Of a stretch of DNA of 10,089 nucleotides, positions 1 to 6,316 are shown one piece after another. Below the pieces are notes generated by a model. The model was given only the letters and a program-made list of their open reading frames with translations, did not search any database and was not told where the DNA came from. Location: positions 1 to 10,089 of the forward strand of contig CAIXQV010000112.1 in the NCBI GenBank assembly GCA_903921605.1. The letters run 5' to 3'. The translations under genes and the position numbers were made by a program. Source of the stretch: an uncultured Planctomycetaceae bacterium. GTDB lineage: Bacteria > Planctomycetota > Planctomycetia > Planctomycetales > Planctomycetaceae. The first letter of the stretch is position 1; each line of letters starts with the position of its first letter.

Positions 1-179
1 ATCTCCGGATGATCCGCCAGCCCCAGATAATTATTCGCACACAGATTCAGCATTGGTCGCTGATCGAGCAGACGAATGTCGGCCTGCTGCGGTGAATCAA
101 TCGTTCGTTCCGACTTAAACAGTCCCTGACTGCGAATAGATTCCAGTTCTGCGACTGCATGTTCGAGAAGTGTGGACAA
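1..179 (-). CDS. kbl: Glycine C-acetyltransferase (2-amino-3-ketobutyrate CoA ligase), N-terminal part, cut by window edge
   Basis: The first 59 codons of a minus-strand gene that continues beyond position 1. The enzyme is a cytosolic, PLP-dependent alpha-oxoamine synthase. It joins glycine and acetyl-CoA to 2-amino-3-ketobutyrate reversibly, the second step of threonine breakdown after threonine dehydrogenase. The translation shows the family's N-terminal pattern: GLFKSERTI, then [10 protein letters not shown], then [16 protein letters not shown]. The CANNYLGL stretch favours Kbl over BioF or HemA relatives, which usually have a different residue set there. The lysine that binds PLP lies outside the window. 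I chose the TTG at 179-177 as the start: it aligns with the usual N-terminus, GGAG stands 7 bases upstream (187-190), and an in-frame TAG closes the frame about 45 bases upstream. It is transcribed divergently from the methyltransferase-like gene. Identification is firm; the TTG start is likely. Confidence 0.88.
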   Translation of the reverse strand, partial: MSTLLEHAVAELESIRSQGLFKSERTIDSPQQADIRLLDQRPMLNLCANNYLGLADHPE

Positions 180-186
180 GAGAAGG

Positions 187-190
187 CTCC
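187..190 (-). promoter_or_regulatory. Ribosome binding site supporting the TTG start of kbl
   Basis: On the minus strand GGAG is followed by a 7-base spacer and then TTG. No ATG occurs in the kbl frame between the upstream in-frame stop (about 221-223) and the conserved coding region, so this site decides the start codon. Confidence 0.6.
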
Positions 191-366
191 GACTGTCATG
201 ATCCGGGAAAGCAATGGTGGCCTAAACAGGGCACTGGAGCGAATAGTGCGCAGCACCCTTCGGGCCTTTCGGCTAGTGGTTCCAGACCCCTTTTCTGAGC
301 AATCCGGAATGTATCGGCAGAATTCTAGCAGCGAAGGTCGGCCGACCCCAGCAAAGGCTCCCATTG

Positions 367-1266
367 ATGTCCAAATTTGAACACTCGCCGGACGAAGTCG
401 TAACCGGGACGATGGATTCTCTAACGGAGACTCCGGTCGCAAAACGAGCTGCCACGCTGAACGCCCAGACCAGAGTTCTGCAGACGTATGAACAGCATCG
501 ACAAAAGACCATGGAGCTTGTTTCGTTGGCGGCTGCCGAACTTAGTGGAGTCGTGGAACGAACGGTCTCAGTCTTGGGGGCCGGAAACTGCATGGATCTG
601 GATCTGCAGCAACTGGCAACGCTCTTTCACAAAGTCACTTTGCTGGACCTCGATCGCGAGGCGGTAGAATCCGGAGTCAACGTTGCTGAAAGCCTGCCGA
701 CGTCTCGAGTGCAGATCGTGGCTCCGGTCGATCTCGCATCCCCTCTGGCCACAACAACGGCGGCATCATGGTTGGGAGCCGATTCGATTGCTCAGCTCTG
801 CCAACAACTCGCGAATCCACTCGCCATTCTGCCTGTTGCCCCGGCAGATGTGGTGGTTTCAACGTGTGTTCTGAGTCAGATACTGAGTGGCCTGACGCAG
901 TCGGTGACCGATAAGCATCCGCAGTTTCTTGCACTGATTCAGGCGGTGCGACGAGGTCATCTGGTGCGAATGCTGCAATTGCTGAAACCCGGTGGTCGAG
1001 GCATCCTGATCAGCGACCTCGTCTCTTCCGAAACTACTCCCGCGCTGACTTCGATCGATGATGCCAGTTTGCCGAAACTTCTGGCTCAGGCGCTCGCGAC
1101 GGGCAACTTTTTCTCGGGGCTGCATCCGGGTGTGATGCTGCAGGATTTGGGAACGAGTCCCGACATCGCTCCGGATGTTGAATCGCCCATCATGACGGCT
1201 CCATGGCGATGGAAAATGGGGACACGAGTCTATGCTGTCTATGCGATCACATTTCGAAAGCGATGA
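367..1266 (+). CDS. Putative class I SAM-dependent methyltransferase-like protein of unknown substrate
   Basis: 299 residues. The fold is suggested by a Rossmann-like order of motifs: VSVLGAGNCMDLDL (about 67-80, the SAM-binding motif I position), LLDLDREAV (92-100, acidic end of strand 2), DVVVSTCVLSQI (161-172, motif IV position) and LLKPGGRGILISDL (205-218, the strand before motif VI). It ends with PWRWKMGTRVYAVYAITF, a tail I recall from conserved planctomycete proteins of unknown function. No signal peptide or membrane segment is visible, so it is probably cytosolic. No catalytic motif pointing to a DNA, RNA, protein or small-molecule substrate is present. The ATG at 367 follows AAAGG (353-357) by 9 bases. 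A TTG directly before it (364) is possible but less likely. The next gene on this strand starts 249 bases later, so co-transcription is uncertain. The methyltransferase fold is likely; activity is not shown. Confidence 0.72.
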   Translation: MSKFEHSPDEVVTGTMDSLTETPVAKRAATLNAQTRVLQTYEQHRQKTMELVSLAAAELSGVVERTVSVLGAGNCMDLDLQQLATLFHKVTLLDLDREAVESGVNVAESLPTSRVQIVAPVDLASPLATTTAASWLGADSIAQLCQQLANPLAILPVAPADVVVSTCVLSQILSGLTQSVTDKHPQFLALIQAVRRGHLVRMLQLLKPGGRGILISDLVSSETTPALTSIDDASLPKLLAQALATGNFFSGLHPGVMLQDLGTSPDIAPDVESPIMTAPWRWKMGTRVYAVYAITFRKR

Positions 1267-1503
1267 ATCCGACATGCACGTGCGGCCCTCTGATCGATGA
1301 AGCGAAAATCAGTGATTTGCGAGGCTGGGAAGCGGGACGGGATTGATGTTTCTCCTGCCAATCCGACTGTTCACACTCATTTGACGCCGTCATACTCCCG
1401 ATGCAACTGCGCGAATGCTGCATGGCTGTACGAATCGACGTCCACGGGTTTGCGGCATCGAATAACATCAGGTCAGGGCGTACGGAATCTGGTTTGAAGA
1501 GGC

Positions 1504-1509
1504 GAGGAG
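1504..1509 (+). promoter_or_regulatory. Strong Shine-Dalgarno of the adenylate-kinase-like gene
   Basis: GAGGAG stands 6 bases before ATG 1516. It is the best ribosome binding site in the window and picks the ATG over the TTG at 1513. Confidence 0.6.
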
Positions 1510-1515
1510 TTTTTG

Positions 1516-2154
1516 ATGACATCAAGGACAAGATACCGTTGTGTACCTCTGTTTGGTCCTCCCGGTGTGGGCAAGGGGACACAGGGTGGAATCCTGGCAC
1601 ATATCCCGGGCTTCTTTCACTTGTCCGTCGGTGATGTTTTTCGATCAATCGATATCGGGTCGCCCAACGGTCGCGAAGTCTACAAGCATATTTCGCGGGG
1701 TGAACTTGTTCCCGACGAATTGACGATTCGCATCTGGCGAAAAGCTGTCGAAGCTTACGTCGCTCTGTCGTGGTTTAAGCCGCGCGAAGATCTGCTGATT
1801 CTGGACGGGATGCCCCGCAATGTGAATCAGGTGCAACTGGTTCAGGAGTATCTGGAGATACACAAAGTGATTTATCTCAAGTGTTCGGACGAGGAGGATA
1901 TGGTGCATCGAATTCGCCGCCGGGCGATTCGAGAAAACCGAACCGATGATGCCAACGAAGACATCATCCGTCGACGCTTCGATATTTACCGCGAAGTCAC
2001 AGCGCCTGTGCTGCAACAGTACGATCCAGCCATCATTCACGAAGTGGATGCAAACGGTTCGCCTGCTGAAGTGCTGGGCTCCATTCTGGACTGTCTGATC
2101 CCGGTGCAGAATGAACTGTTTAAGGCGAACAAAGTCGAAGAAGACGATGAGTAG
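1516..2154 (+). CDS. Adenylate kinase family nucleoside monophosphate kinase, short form without LID insertion
   Basis: 212 residues. It probably transfers phosphate from ATP to AMP or another nucleoside monophosphate in the cytosol. The P-loop is GPPGVGKGT (14-22). LSVGDVFR (37-44) and GELVPDE (62-68) match the NMP-binding segments. DGMPRN (97-102) corresponds to the usual DGFPRT. The arginine-rich catalytic part is RRRAIRENRTDDAN (134-147) followed by IIRRRFDIYREVTAPVLQQY. Only a few residues lie between the two arginine clusters, so the LID is the short type with no zinc-finger insertion. Differences from canonical Adk are V for T in LSTGDMLR, M for F and N for T in the DG motif, and an acidic C-terminal tail (KVEEDDE). 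These raise the possibility of a paralogue with other specificity, so I withhold the symbol adk. The start is ATG 1516, with GAGGAG (1504-1509) 6 bases upstream; a TTG just before it is rejected. It converges with the C39-like gene. Confidence 0.85.
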   Translation: MTSRTRYRCVPLFGPPGVGKGTQGGILAHIPGFFHLSVGDVFRSIDIGSPNGREVYKHISRGELVPDELTIRIWRKAVEAYVALSWFKPREDLLILDGMPRNVNQVQLVQEYLEIHKVIYLKCSDEEDMVHRIRRRAIRENRTDDANEDIIRRRFDIYREVTAPVLQQYDPAIIHEVDANGSPAEVLGSILDCLIPVQNELFKANKVEEDDE

Positions 2155-2221
2155 AGAACTGGTTGGGCCTTAGGAGAATTAAAGGCTCCGTCGACGGGAT
2201 TCTTTTCACGGCCGCGTGGCT

Positions 2222-2944
2222 TCATCGCTCCCGCGGGCGAACAATCAGCAGATTGGCATCATAGGTCAAAATTCCCAGCAGGATCGAACACACGACGCGA
2301 TCGAGCGATACTTCGTACTTGTAGTTTGTCGAAATCGGATTGGGATGAAACGGGTCCGCCACAAGAACAGATCGTTCGATTGAATCATATCCGCATAGGA
2401 CCGCAAAGTGTCCGCTGGGAAGCCCGGCGATATCGTCGGGAGTGCTGGTCGCCGGGATTTCTCTTCGTTCGCGATACAAATACGTGGCACTCAGCCCGGT
2501 GAGAACCGGGATCGACTGTTTCAGGTAGCGTCGAATCAGATTGCCGGTGAGATCTTCCATGCGAATCTTACCGCCCAGCTTCATGAATTCGATGTAAGTC
2601 TCGCAGGCGACTCGTAGCTTTTCCTTGGGCTTGGCCTTCATCTGAGCCCGCAGCTTATCGTCGACGTTCAGGCCTTCCAGCAAATGTCCGTCGGCATTGA
2701 ACCAGGTTGGGTCGAAGACCTGCAGATTAAATGTGAAGATACGCGCGTCGTAGCCTCGTCGCAAAGCATGGCAGCCCAGCATCACGGCCAGGGTTCCACC
2801 ATCCGCAAAGACGGGAACTTCATCAACCACTTCCTGCAGCGGGAGTTCATCGCCGTAATAACTGTAGACAGCATGCAGGCATGTCGGCCCACAGGTCGTA
2901 TTATCCGGTTGCTGAAGAAACTCAAACTGCAGTCGCGTGTCCAT
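2222..2944 (-). CDS. Stand-alone C39-like (papain-fold) cysteine peptidase
   Basis: 240 residues covering one peptidase domain. The N-terminus reads FLQQPDNTTCGPTCLHAVYSYYGD. Gln11/Gln12 and Cys18 match the oxyanion glutamine and nucleophile of C39-type peptidases. GHFAVLCGYD (178-187) supplies the catalytic His179, and VADPF (195-199) the Asp197. The full catalytic set is therefore in place. C39 domains usually cut double-glycine leader peptides inside peptide-exporting ABC transporters. Here there is no ATPase or membrane domain, no signal peptide and no ABC neighbour, so the target is unknown. A papain-like transglutaminase or amidase role cannot be excluded. It lies 114 bases downstream of the MFS gene on the same strand, which could mean one transcript. 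The ATG at 2944 has only a weak purine stretch (GAAAG about 12 bases away) before it. The enzyme class is fairly sure; the substrate is not. Confidence 0.75.
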   Translation of the reverse strand: MDTRLQFEFLQQPDNTTCGPTCLHAVYSYYGDELPLQEVVDEVPVFADGGTLAVMLGCHALRRGYDARIFTFNLQVFDPTWFNADGHLLEGLNVDDKLRAQMKAKPKEKLRVACETYIEFMKLGGKIRMEDLTGNLIRRYLKQSIPVLTGLSATYLYRERREIPATSTPDDIAGLPSGHFAVLCGYDSIERSVLVADPFHPNPISTNYKYEVSLDRVVCSILLGILTYDANLLIVRPRER

Positions 2945-3025
2945 AGGCAGATGATTCTTTCAGCACGTGTGATTTGACAGACCTTGAAACGCAGGCAGCA
3001 CATGATGATCTGACGGCAATTCAAC

Positions 3026-3039
3026 GGGCAGGAATGCCC
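3026..3039 (-). terminator. Weak hairpin after the MFS gene
   Basis: GGGCA, a 4-base loop and TGCCC form a 5-bp GC-rich stem 20 bases after the MFS stop on the minus strand. It is followed by GTTGAATT rather than a real T-run. It may only attenuate transcription, leaving the C39-like gene co-transcribed. Confidence 0.22.
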
Positions 3040-3058
3040 ATCATACAAATGGACTTCG

Positions 3059-4642
3059 TTATTCGCGTGGCCTTAGTTCTTCCATACCGGCAGAGTCAAC
3101 TCTTGCGGGCAATCGAGCTGTCGACTGGCCTTCTCGACGACGACTGCCACCACTGCCGCCTTCGATGATTCGAGACGATACGGAGGATTCATCCTTTACG
3201 AGTCCGGAAACAAGCAGCACTGATTCATCGTGAGTTGTTCCTGAATTGTTTGCGACAACAGCAGCTCGTGTTACACCAGCCACAACATCTGCCGGCTTTG
3301 ACCGGACAACTTCCACAGCTGACGTCTTAATCCAGCCACGCACAGCACTATGAGTTGTCCTGACCGCATTGCGGCGGCCAGGCAAGGCCAGCAGCGCGGC
3401 GAAACGAAAGAATCCGGACGCGACAAAGACCGACACGTAGGCATGATGATCTCGCCCCAGTGAATTCAGAATCCAGGCACCAATAAACGTTCCGGCAACC
3501 ATCGCGGCGGAGTTTCCAAGGTTATACATCGTCAGTACAGCCACACGCTTTTCACCGGGAATCTGCCGAAAGAACTGCAGCAGCATGGCCAGCTCATAGC
3601 AGCCCCAGACGAGACCGCTCAGGATCTGAACGCCAGCCAAATACCAAACATTCTGAGAGAAAAACCACAACGCGCTGATCGGAACAATCCCCGCGCTACC
3701 GACCCATAACAGGCGGTCAGCACCCCAGCGATTGGCAAAGCGTCCGGCCCAGGCCAGCGACATCATCTTGCCAATGAATCCCAGCGACAGCAAACCCATG
3801 TAGTCGACCCATGACATCTTCAACACCTTCAGCATGAATGGGTTGAAGTAGGGGCCGGAAACATGAACAGCCGTTTGCACTGCCATCAGAAACAAGACAA
3901 GACGTCCAGCAGTTCCCGGGCGACGAACCACGTTGAGAGCAGCGACAAACTTTTGCCATGCAGTGACTCGATCAGGTCTCACATCATCAGCATTAGCGCC
4001 GGCAGTTCTGACAGAGTGTAGAACTTCTGTTTGACGCGACAGCATGGCGGCCGACACAAAGCGTCCGATCGCTCCCACACCAAAGAGAATCGCGAAGACC
4101 GCCACGGTCAGATCATGAGCCACCGACCAGCGAAGCAGCAGACCTCCTGAGATCAGTCCGAGCAGAACGCCAATATGACACATACGACTTCGGCGAGCAA
4201 AAAAGCCGCTGCGAATTCGTTGTGGAACAAGTTGCTCAACCCAGGTATTCCATGCAGGTCCAGTTGCGAGTCCAGCGGCCCAATACAATGTGGCCGGTAC
4301 AAAGACCAGCCAGGCCGGTAAGTGCTGCATGAATGACATGCCCATCAGCATTAACATGCTGCAGGCCTGTATGGTTGCTGTCGTAACGACGAAACGTCGA
4401 TAGGAGCCCAGCTTTTGCAATAGGAACGGTGCAAACAACTGAAGGATACTGCCCAGCAGTACGGGCACTGTGGCCACCATTGCTGCGGTCAGATCGCCAA
4501 GTCCGCGCGCCAGCACAAAGGCGGGCAGGTAGGATTCGGCAATCCCTACCATAACGCTGAACGAAAAACCGTCCGCGTTCATCGCCCGGAGATTGCGCCT
4601 CAGCGTTTTCCGGCGAGGAATGGTTCGAGCCTGCATGATCAT
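3059..4642 (-). CDS. Major facilitator superfamily transporter with a long non-membrane C-terminal tail
   Basis: 527 residues from ATG 4642. The frame is open to a TTG at 4720 (553 residues), and an ATG at 4636 is also possible; none has a good Shine-Dalgarno. Numbering from the TTG, hydrophobic segments lie near 52-71, 77-102, 108-130, 134-155, 180-199, 204-226, 272-297, 307-328, 336-355, 358-384, 392-418 and 425-446. That gives twelve, in two halves of six separated by a charged loop (228-270). Loop 2-3 has LLQKLGSYRRF, like the MFS basic loop, and the equivalent loop between 8 and 9 is GRFANRWGADR. After the last segment come about 107 polar residues rich in Val, Ser and Arg (ending GGSGGSRRREGQ and beyond), unusual for MFS. 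Inner-membrane secondary transport is likely; substrate and direction cannot be read. It sits between the PfkB kinase and the C39-like peptidase on the same strand. Confidence 0.82.
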   Translation of the reverse strand: MIMQARTIPRRKTLRRNLRAMNADGFSFSVMVGIAESYLPAFVLARGLGDLTAAMVATVPVLLGSILQLFAPFLLQKLGSYRRFVVTTATIQACSMLMLMGMSFMQHLPAWLVFVPATLYWAAGLATGPAWNTWVEQLVPQRIRSGFFARRSRMCHIGVLLGLISGGLLLRWSVAHDLTVAVFAILFGVGAIGRFVSAAMLSRQTEVLHSVRTAGANADDVRPDRVTAWQKFVAALNVVRRPGTAGRLVLFLMAVQTAVHVSGPYFNPFMLKVLKMSWVDYMGLLSLGFIGKMMSLAWAGRFANRWGADRLLWVGSAGIVPISALWFFSQNVWYLAGVQILSGLVWGCYELAMLLQFFRQIPGEKRVAVLTMYNLGNSAAMVAGTFIGAWILNSLGRDHHAYVSVFVASGFFRFAALLALPGRRNAVRTTHSAVRGWIKTSAVEVVRSKPADVVAGVTRAAVVANNSGTTHDESVLLVSGLVKDESSVSSRIIEGGSGGSRRREGQSTARLPARVDSAGMEELRPRE

Positions 4643-4726
4643 TGGAGCGACAGAAGTCCAGAGAGGTGAGTCAGCTACATTCCGTTTCCTGTATCGGCTT
4701 TCACTGATACGGGCGGGCAATTCGTC

Positions 4727-4747
4727 ATCGAACGGACACCGTTCGAT
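4727..4747. repeat. Perfect 9-bp hairpin / dyad upstream of the MFS gene
   Basis: ATCGAACGG, loop ACA, CCGTTCGAT: nine paired bases with a 3-base loop. It lies about 85 bases upstream of the preferred MFS start and 7 bases upstream of the TTG alternative. No T-run follows on either strand, so it is not a standard terminator. It could be an operator dyad or an RNA hairpin in the MFS leader. Confidence 0.5.
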
Positions 4748-4822
4748 TCGCCTGGGTTCTGACTCTCACCGTCAGGATTTCGCTGACATCATTCTGCAGC
4801 GGCCGGATTATGACGACAGCCA

Positions 4823-4838
4823 GGAAGAGTTTTCTTCC
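4823..4838. repeat. Short 6-bp hairpin in the PfkB-MFS intergenic region
   Basis: GGAAGA, loop GTTT, TCTTCC. Six pairs with a 4-base loop, which chance could produce. It is listed because it lies in a 388-base gap (4643-5030) that holds several stronger palindromes and no gene I can support. Confidence 0.3.
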
Positions 4839-4937
4839 AGCCCGCGTTTGTTCGGCAATTGCCCCGCAGGGAAATTGGTACCCGAATGGCCAATCTCGGA
4901 CAACGAGTTTTTCCTCAGTTTTGAATGACTCTCACTC

Positions 4938-4963
4938 GTTCCCGGTTCATGGAACTCGGGAAC
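4938..4963. repeat. REP-like palindrome (GTTCCCG...CGGGAAC)
   Basis: GTTCCCG (4938-4944) pairs with CGGGAAC (4957-4963). Inside it GTTC (4945-4948) pairs with GAAC (4952-4955) around loop ATG, leaving only T4956 bulged. The total is 11 pairs. The flanking CTC before GTTCCCG and the overall form resemble the GTTCCC/GGGAAC family of dispersed intergenic palindromes seen in many bacterial genomes. No T-run follows it. Confidence 0.55.
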
Positions 4964-4985
4964 CTGATCGCTTCGCCGATCCCGC

Positions 4986-5017
4986 CCGGCGACAGGCTGG
5001 AATTGCCTGTTAGCCGG
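4986..5017 (-). terminator. Stem-loop just after the PfkB kinase gene
   Basis: CCGGC (4986-4990) pairs with GCCGG (5013-5017), and ACAGGC (4992-4997) pairs with GCCTGT (5005-5010). The pairs are separated by a small internal loop (G against TA), with a 7-base terminal loop. The eleven pairs begin 13 bases past the kinase stop. There is no T-run on the minus-strand side, so it may be a 3'-end-stabilising or REP-type hairpin rather than an intrinsic terminator. A small hairpin GATCG/CGATC (4966-4981) separates it from the next palindrome. Confidence 0.45.
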
Positions 5018-5030
5018 ACTGCCAGCTCCT

Positions 5031-6017
5031 CTATTTCATTAGTGCAGCAACTTCTTTGGCGCTGAAGCGGTTCTTCATCCGAGCTCCCAACTGCCCGACA
5101 ATTCGAGCGGCGGCGTGAGAGGCGAGATGTCCGGCCTGCTTCCAGCCCATTCCGTTCGTAATGCCGTACAGCAATGCTCCGGCATACATGTCGCCGGCAC
5201 CCGTGGTGTCGACAGCTTCGACAGAAACGCCTTCAATCGGAATCGCGGTGCCTTCATGCATCAGCAGCGATCCGTTTGCTCCCAGAGTCATCGCAACATT
5301 CTCGCAGTGACGATGCAACTCAGCGGCGCACTCGATCGGATCAGATTTCCCAGTCAGGCTCTTCGCTTCTTCTTCGTTGCAGAAAAAGAGATCCACAGGT
5401 CCTCTCAGCAGTTCCCAGATTTCGTCGCGGCACATGTTGCAAAGGAACGGGTCAGAGGCCGTAAACGCTACCTTGGAGCCATACTGCTTGGCCACGTTCA
5501 TGGCTTTGTAGGCAGCAGCTCGCTGGTTTGGGCTCGTCAGCAAATAGCCTTCAACGTACACATATTTGGCTCGTTTGATTTCTTCTTCGTTGATGTCGTC
5601 TTCCGTCAGAGTCGCGGAGACGCCTAGATTTGTCAGCATTGTTCGCTGCGCGTCTTCCGTGATCAGAACGGCACAAGTTCCGGACTGTCCACTTGTAGCC
5701 GGAGCGACTTCGATGGTGACGCCCATCTTTCGCATATCGTGCAGGAAAAACTCACCCACTTCGTCGTTTGCAACTTTGCCAACATACGCGGCTTTACCAC
5801 CAAAATCTGCGACGCCAACGATTGTGTTAGCTGCTGAGCCACCCGCACAGCGGTTCAGGTTTGTTCCAGCCAGGCGATCGAGGACGGTCTTTTGCTGAGC
5901 ATCGTCGACCAGGGTCATAATGCCCTTGTCAAAACCGGTGGTGGCCAACCAGTTGTCGGAAACTCGAGCCTGAATGTCGACCAGTGCGTTGCCTACGCCG
6001 TAAACGTCATATTTCAT
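5031..6017 (-). CDS. PfkB-family carbohydrate/nucleoside kinase, probably adenosine kinase
   Basis: 328 residues from ATG 6017. It is a cytosolic kinase of the ribokinase/PfkB fold. The N-terminal part has [13 protein letters not shown] (7-19), then the first family signature AGGSAANT (58-65), which contacts the substrate sugar. [10 protein letters not shown] (214-223) precedes the ATP site. [11 protein letters not shown] (270-280) is the second signature with the anion hole, and Asp276 is the catalytic base. Length and motifs match bacterial proteins annotated as adenosine kinase, which would make AMP from adenosine and ATP. Ribokinase- or fructokinase-type specificity cannot be excluded from sequence reading alone. 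The frame stays open for 20 more codons upstream ([11 protein letters not shown] and on), but that segment is not family-like, so the internal ATG is preferred although no Shine-Dalgarno precedes it. It is divergent from thiC, and the following minus-strand gene (MFS) is far away, with hairpins between. Confidence 0.87.
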   Translation of the reverse strand: MKYDVYGVGNALVDIQARVSDNWLATTGFDKGIMTLVDDAQQKTVLDRLAGTNLNRCAGGSAANTIVGVADFGGKAAYVGKVANDEVGEFFLHDMRKMGVTIEVAPATSGQSGTCAVLITEDAQRTMLTNLGVSATLTEDDINEEEIKRAKYVYVEGYLLTSPNQRAAAYKAMNVAKQYGSKVAFTASDPFLCNMCRDEIWELLRGPVDLFFCNEEEAKSLTGKSDPIECAAELHRHCENVAMTLGANGSLLMHEGTAIPIEGVSVEAVDTTGAGDMYAGALLYGITNGMGWKQAGHLASHAAARIVGQLGARMKNRFSAKEVAALMK

Positions 6018-6316
6018 TGGTAAAATCGGTAGTAGAGATAGTGGGGAGAGTTCGCAATATGTGCGACAGCATATCACAATAGAGCGCTGCGACGATCACG
6101 GAGCCCGATGTCTCCTGAGAATTCGCTCATCCGGAAACAGCCCGTTGCAAATCCTCCGTGCTCCACTACGATTTGCGCCGGAATATCTATCTCTCTGCAC
6201 GGTATGAGTTGAGGCTGGGTATTCGCGGGATATCTTTCAGAGGATAGCCTCAATCGTGGCCGCGCACTGAAATAACCATTTGCACGAGGCCCGCTGCGCC
6301 TCTCCAGGGAAGACTA
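6018..6316. promoter_or_regulatory. Divergent PfkB/thiC intergenic region with two inverted repeats
   Basis: These 299 bases must hold promoters for both neighbours, but I see no convincing -35/-10 pair. Two dyads are present. GCAAATC (6147-6153) pairs with GATTTGC (6170-6176). TTGAGGCT (6209-6216) pairs with AGCCTCAA (6246-6253), about 64 bases before the thiC ATG. A CTGAGA occurs near 6114-6119, but the rest of the TPP aptamer is absent. Confidence 0.35.

Noticed and set aside
336..347. 12-base perfect palindrome GGTCGGCCGACC before the methyltransferase-like gene
   Set aside because: A 12-base self-complementary site is expected about twice by chance in 10 kb, and it has no loop or T-run.
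2165..2197. Possible terminators between the convergent adenylate-kinase-like and C39-like genes (GGGCCTT/AAGGCTC and CCGTCGACGG)
   Set aside because: The stems are short, one needs a G-T pair and a 10-base loop, and the other has almost no loop. Too weak to annotate.
2222..4642. Bacteriocin or lanthipeptide export locus based on the C39-like domain
   Set aside because: No ABC transporter, precursor peptide or modification enzyme is visible; kept only as a low-strength finding about the gene pair.
4593..4928. 111-codon plus-strand open frame across the MFS start and upstream gap
   Set aside because: It overlaps the MFS coding region antisense, has no ribosome binding site and shows no recognisable domain.
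6018..6077. Upstream extension of the PfkB kinase ([11 protein letters not shown]...)
   Set aside because: Not family-like; the [10 protein letters not shown] block begins right after the internal ATG, as in relatives.
6078..6316. TPP riboswitch upstream of thiC
   Set aside because: Only CTGAGA is present; the other conserved half of the aptamer and the pairing around it are missing.
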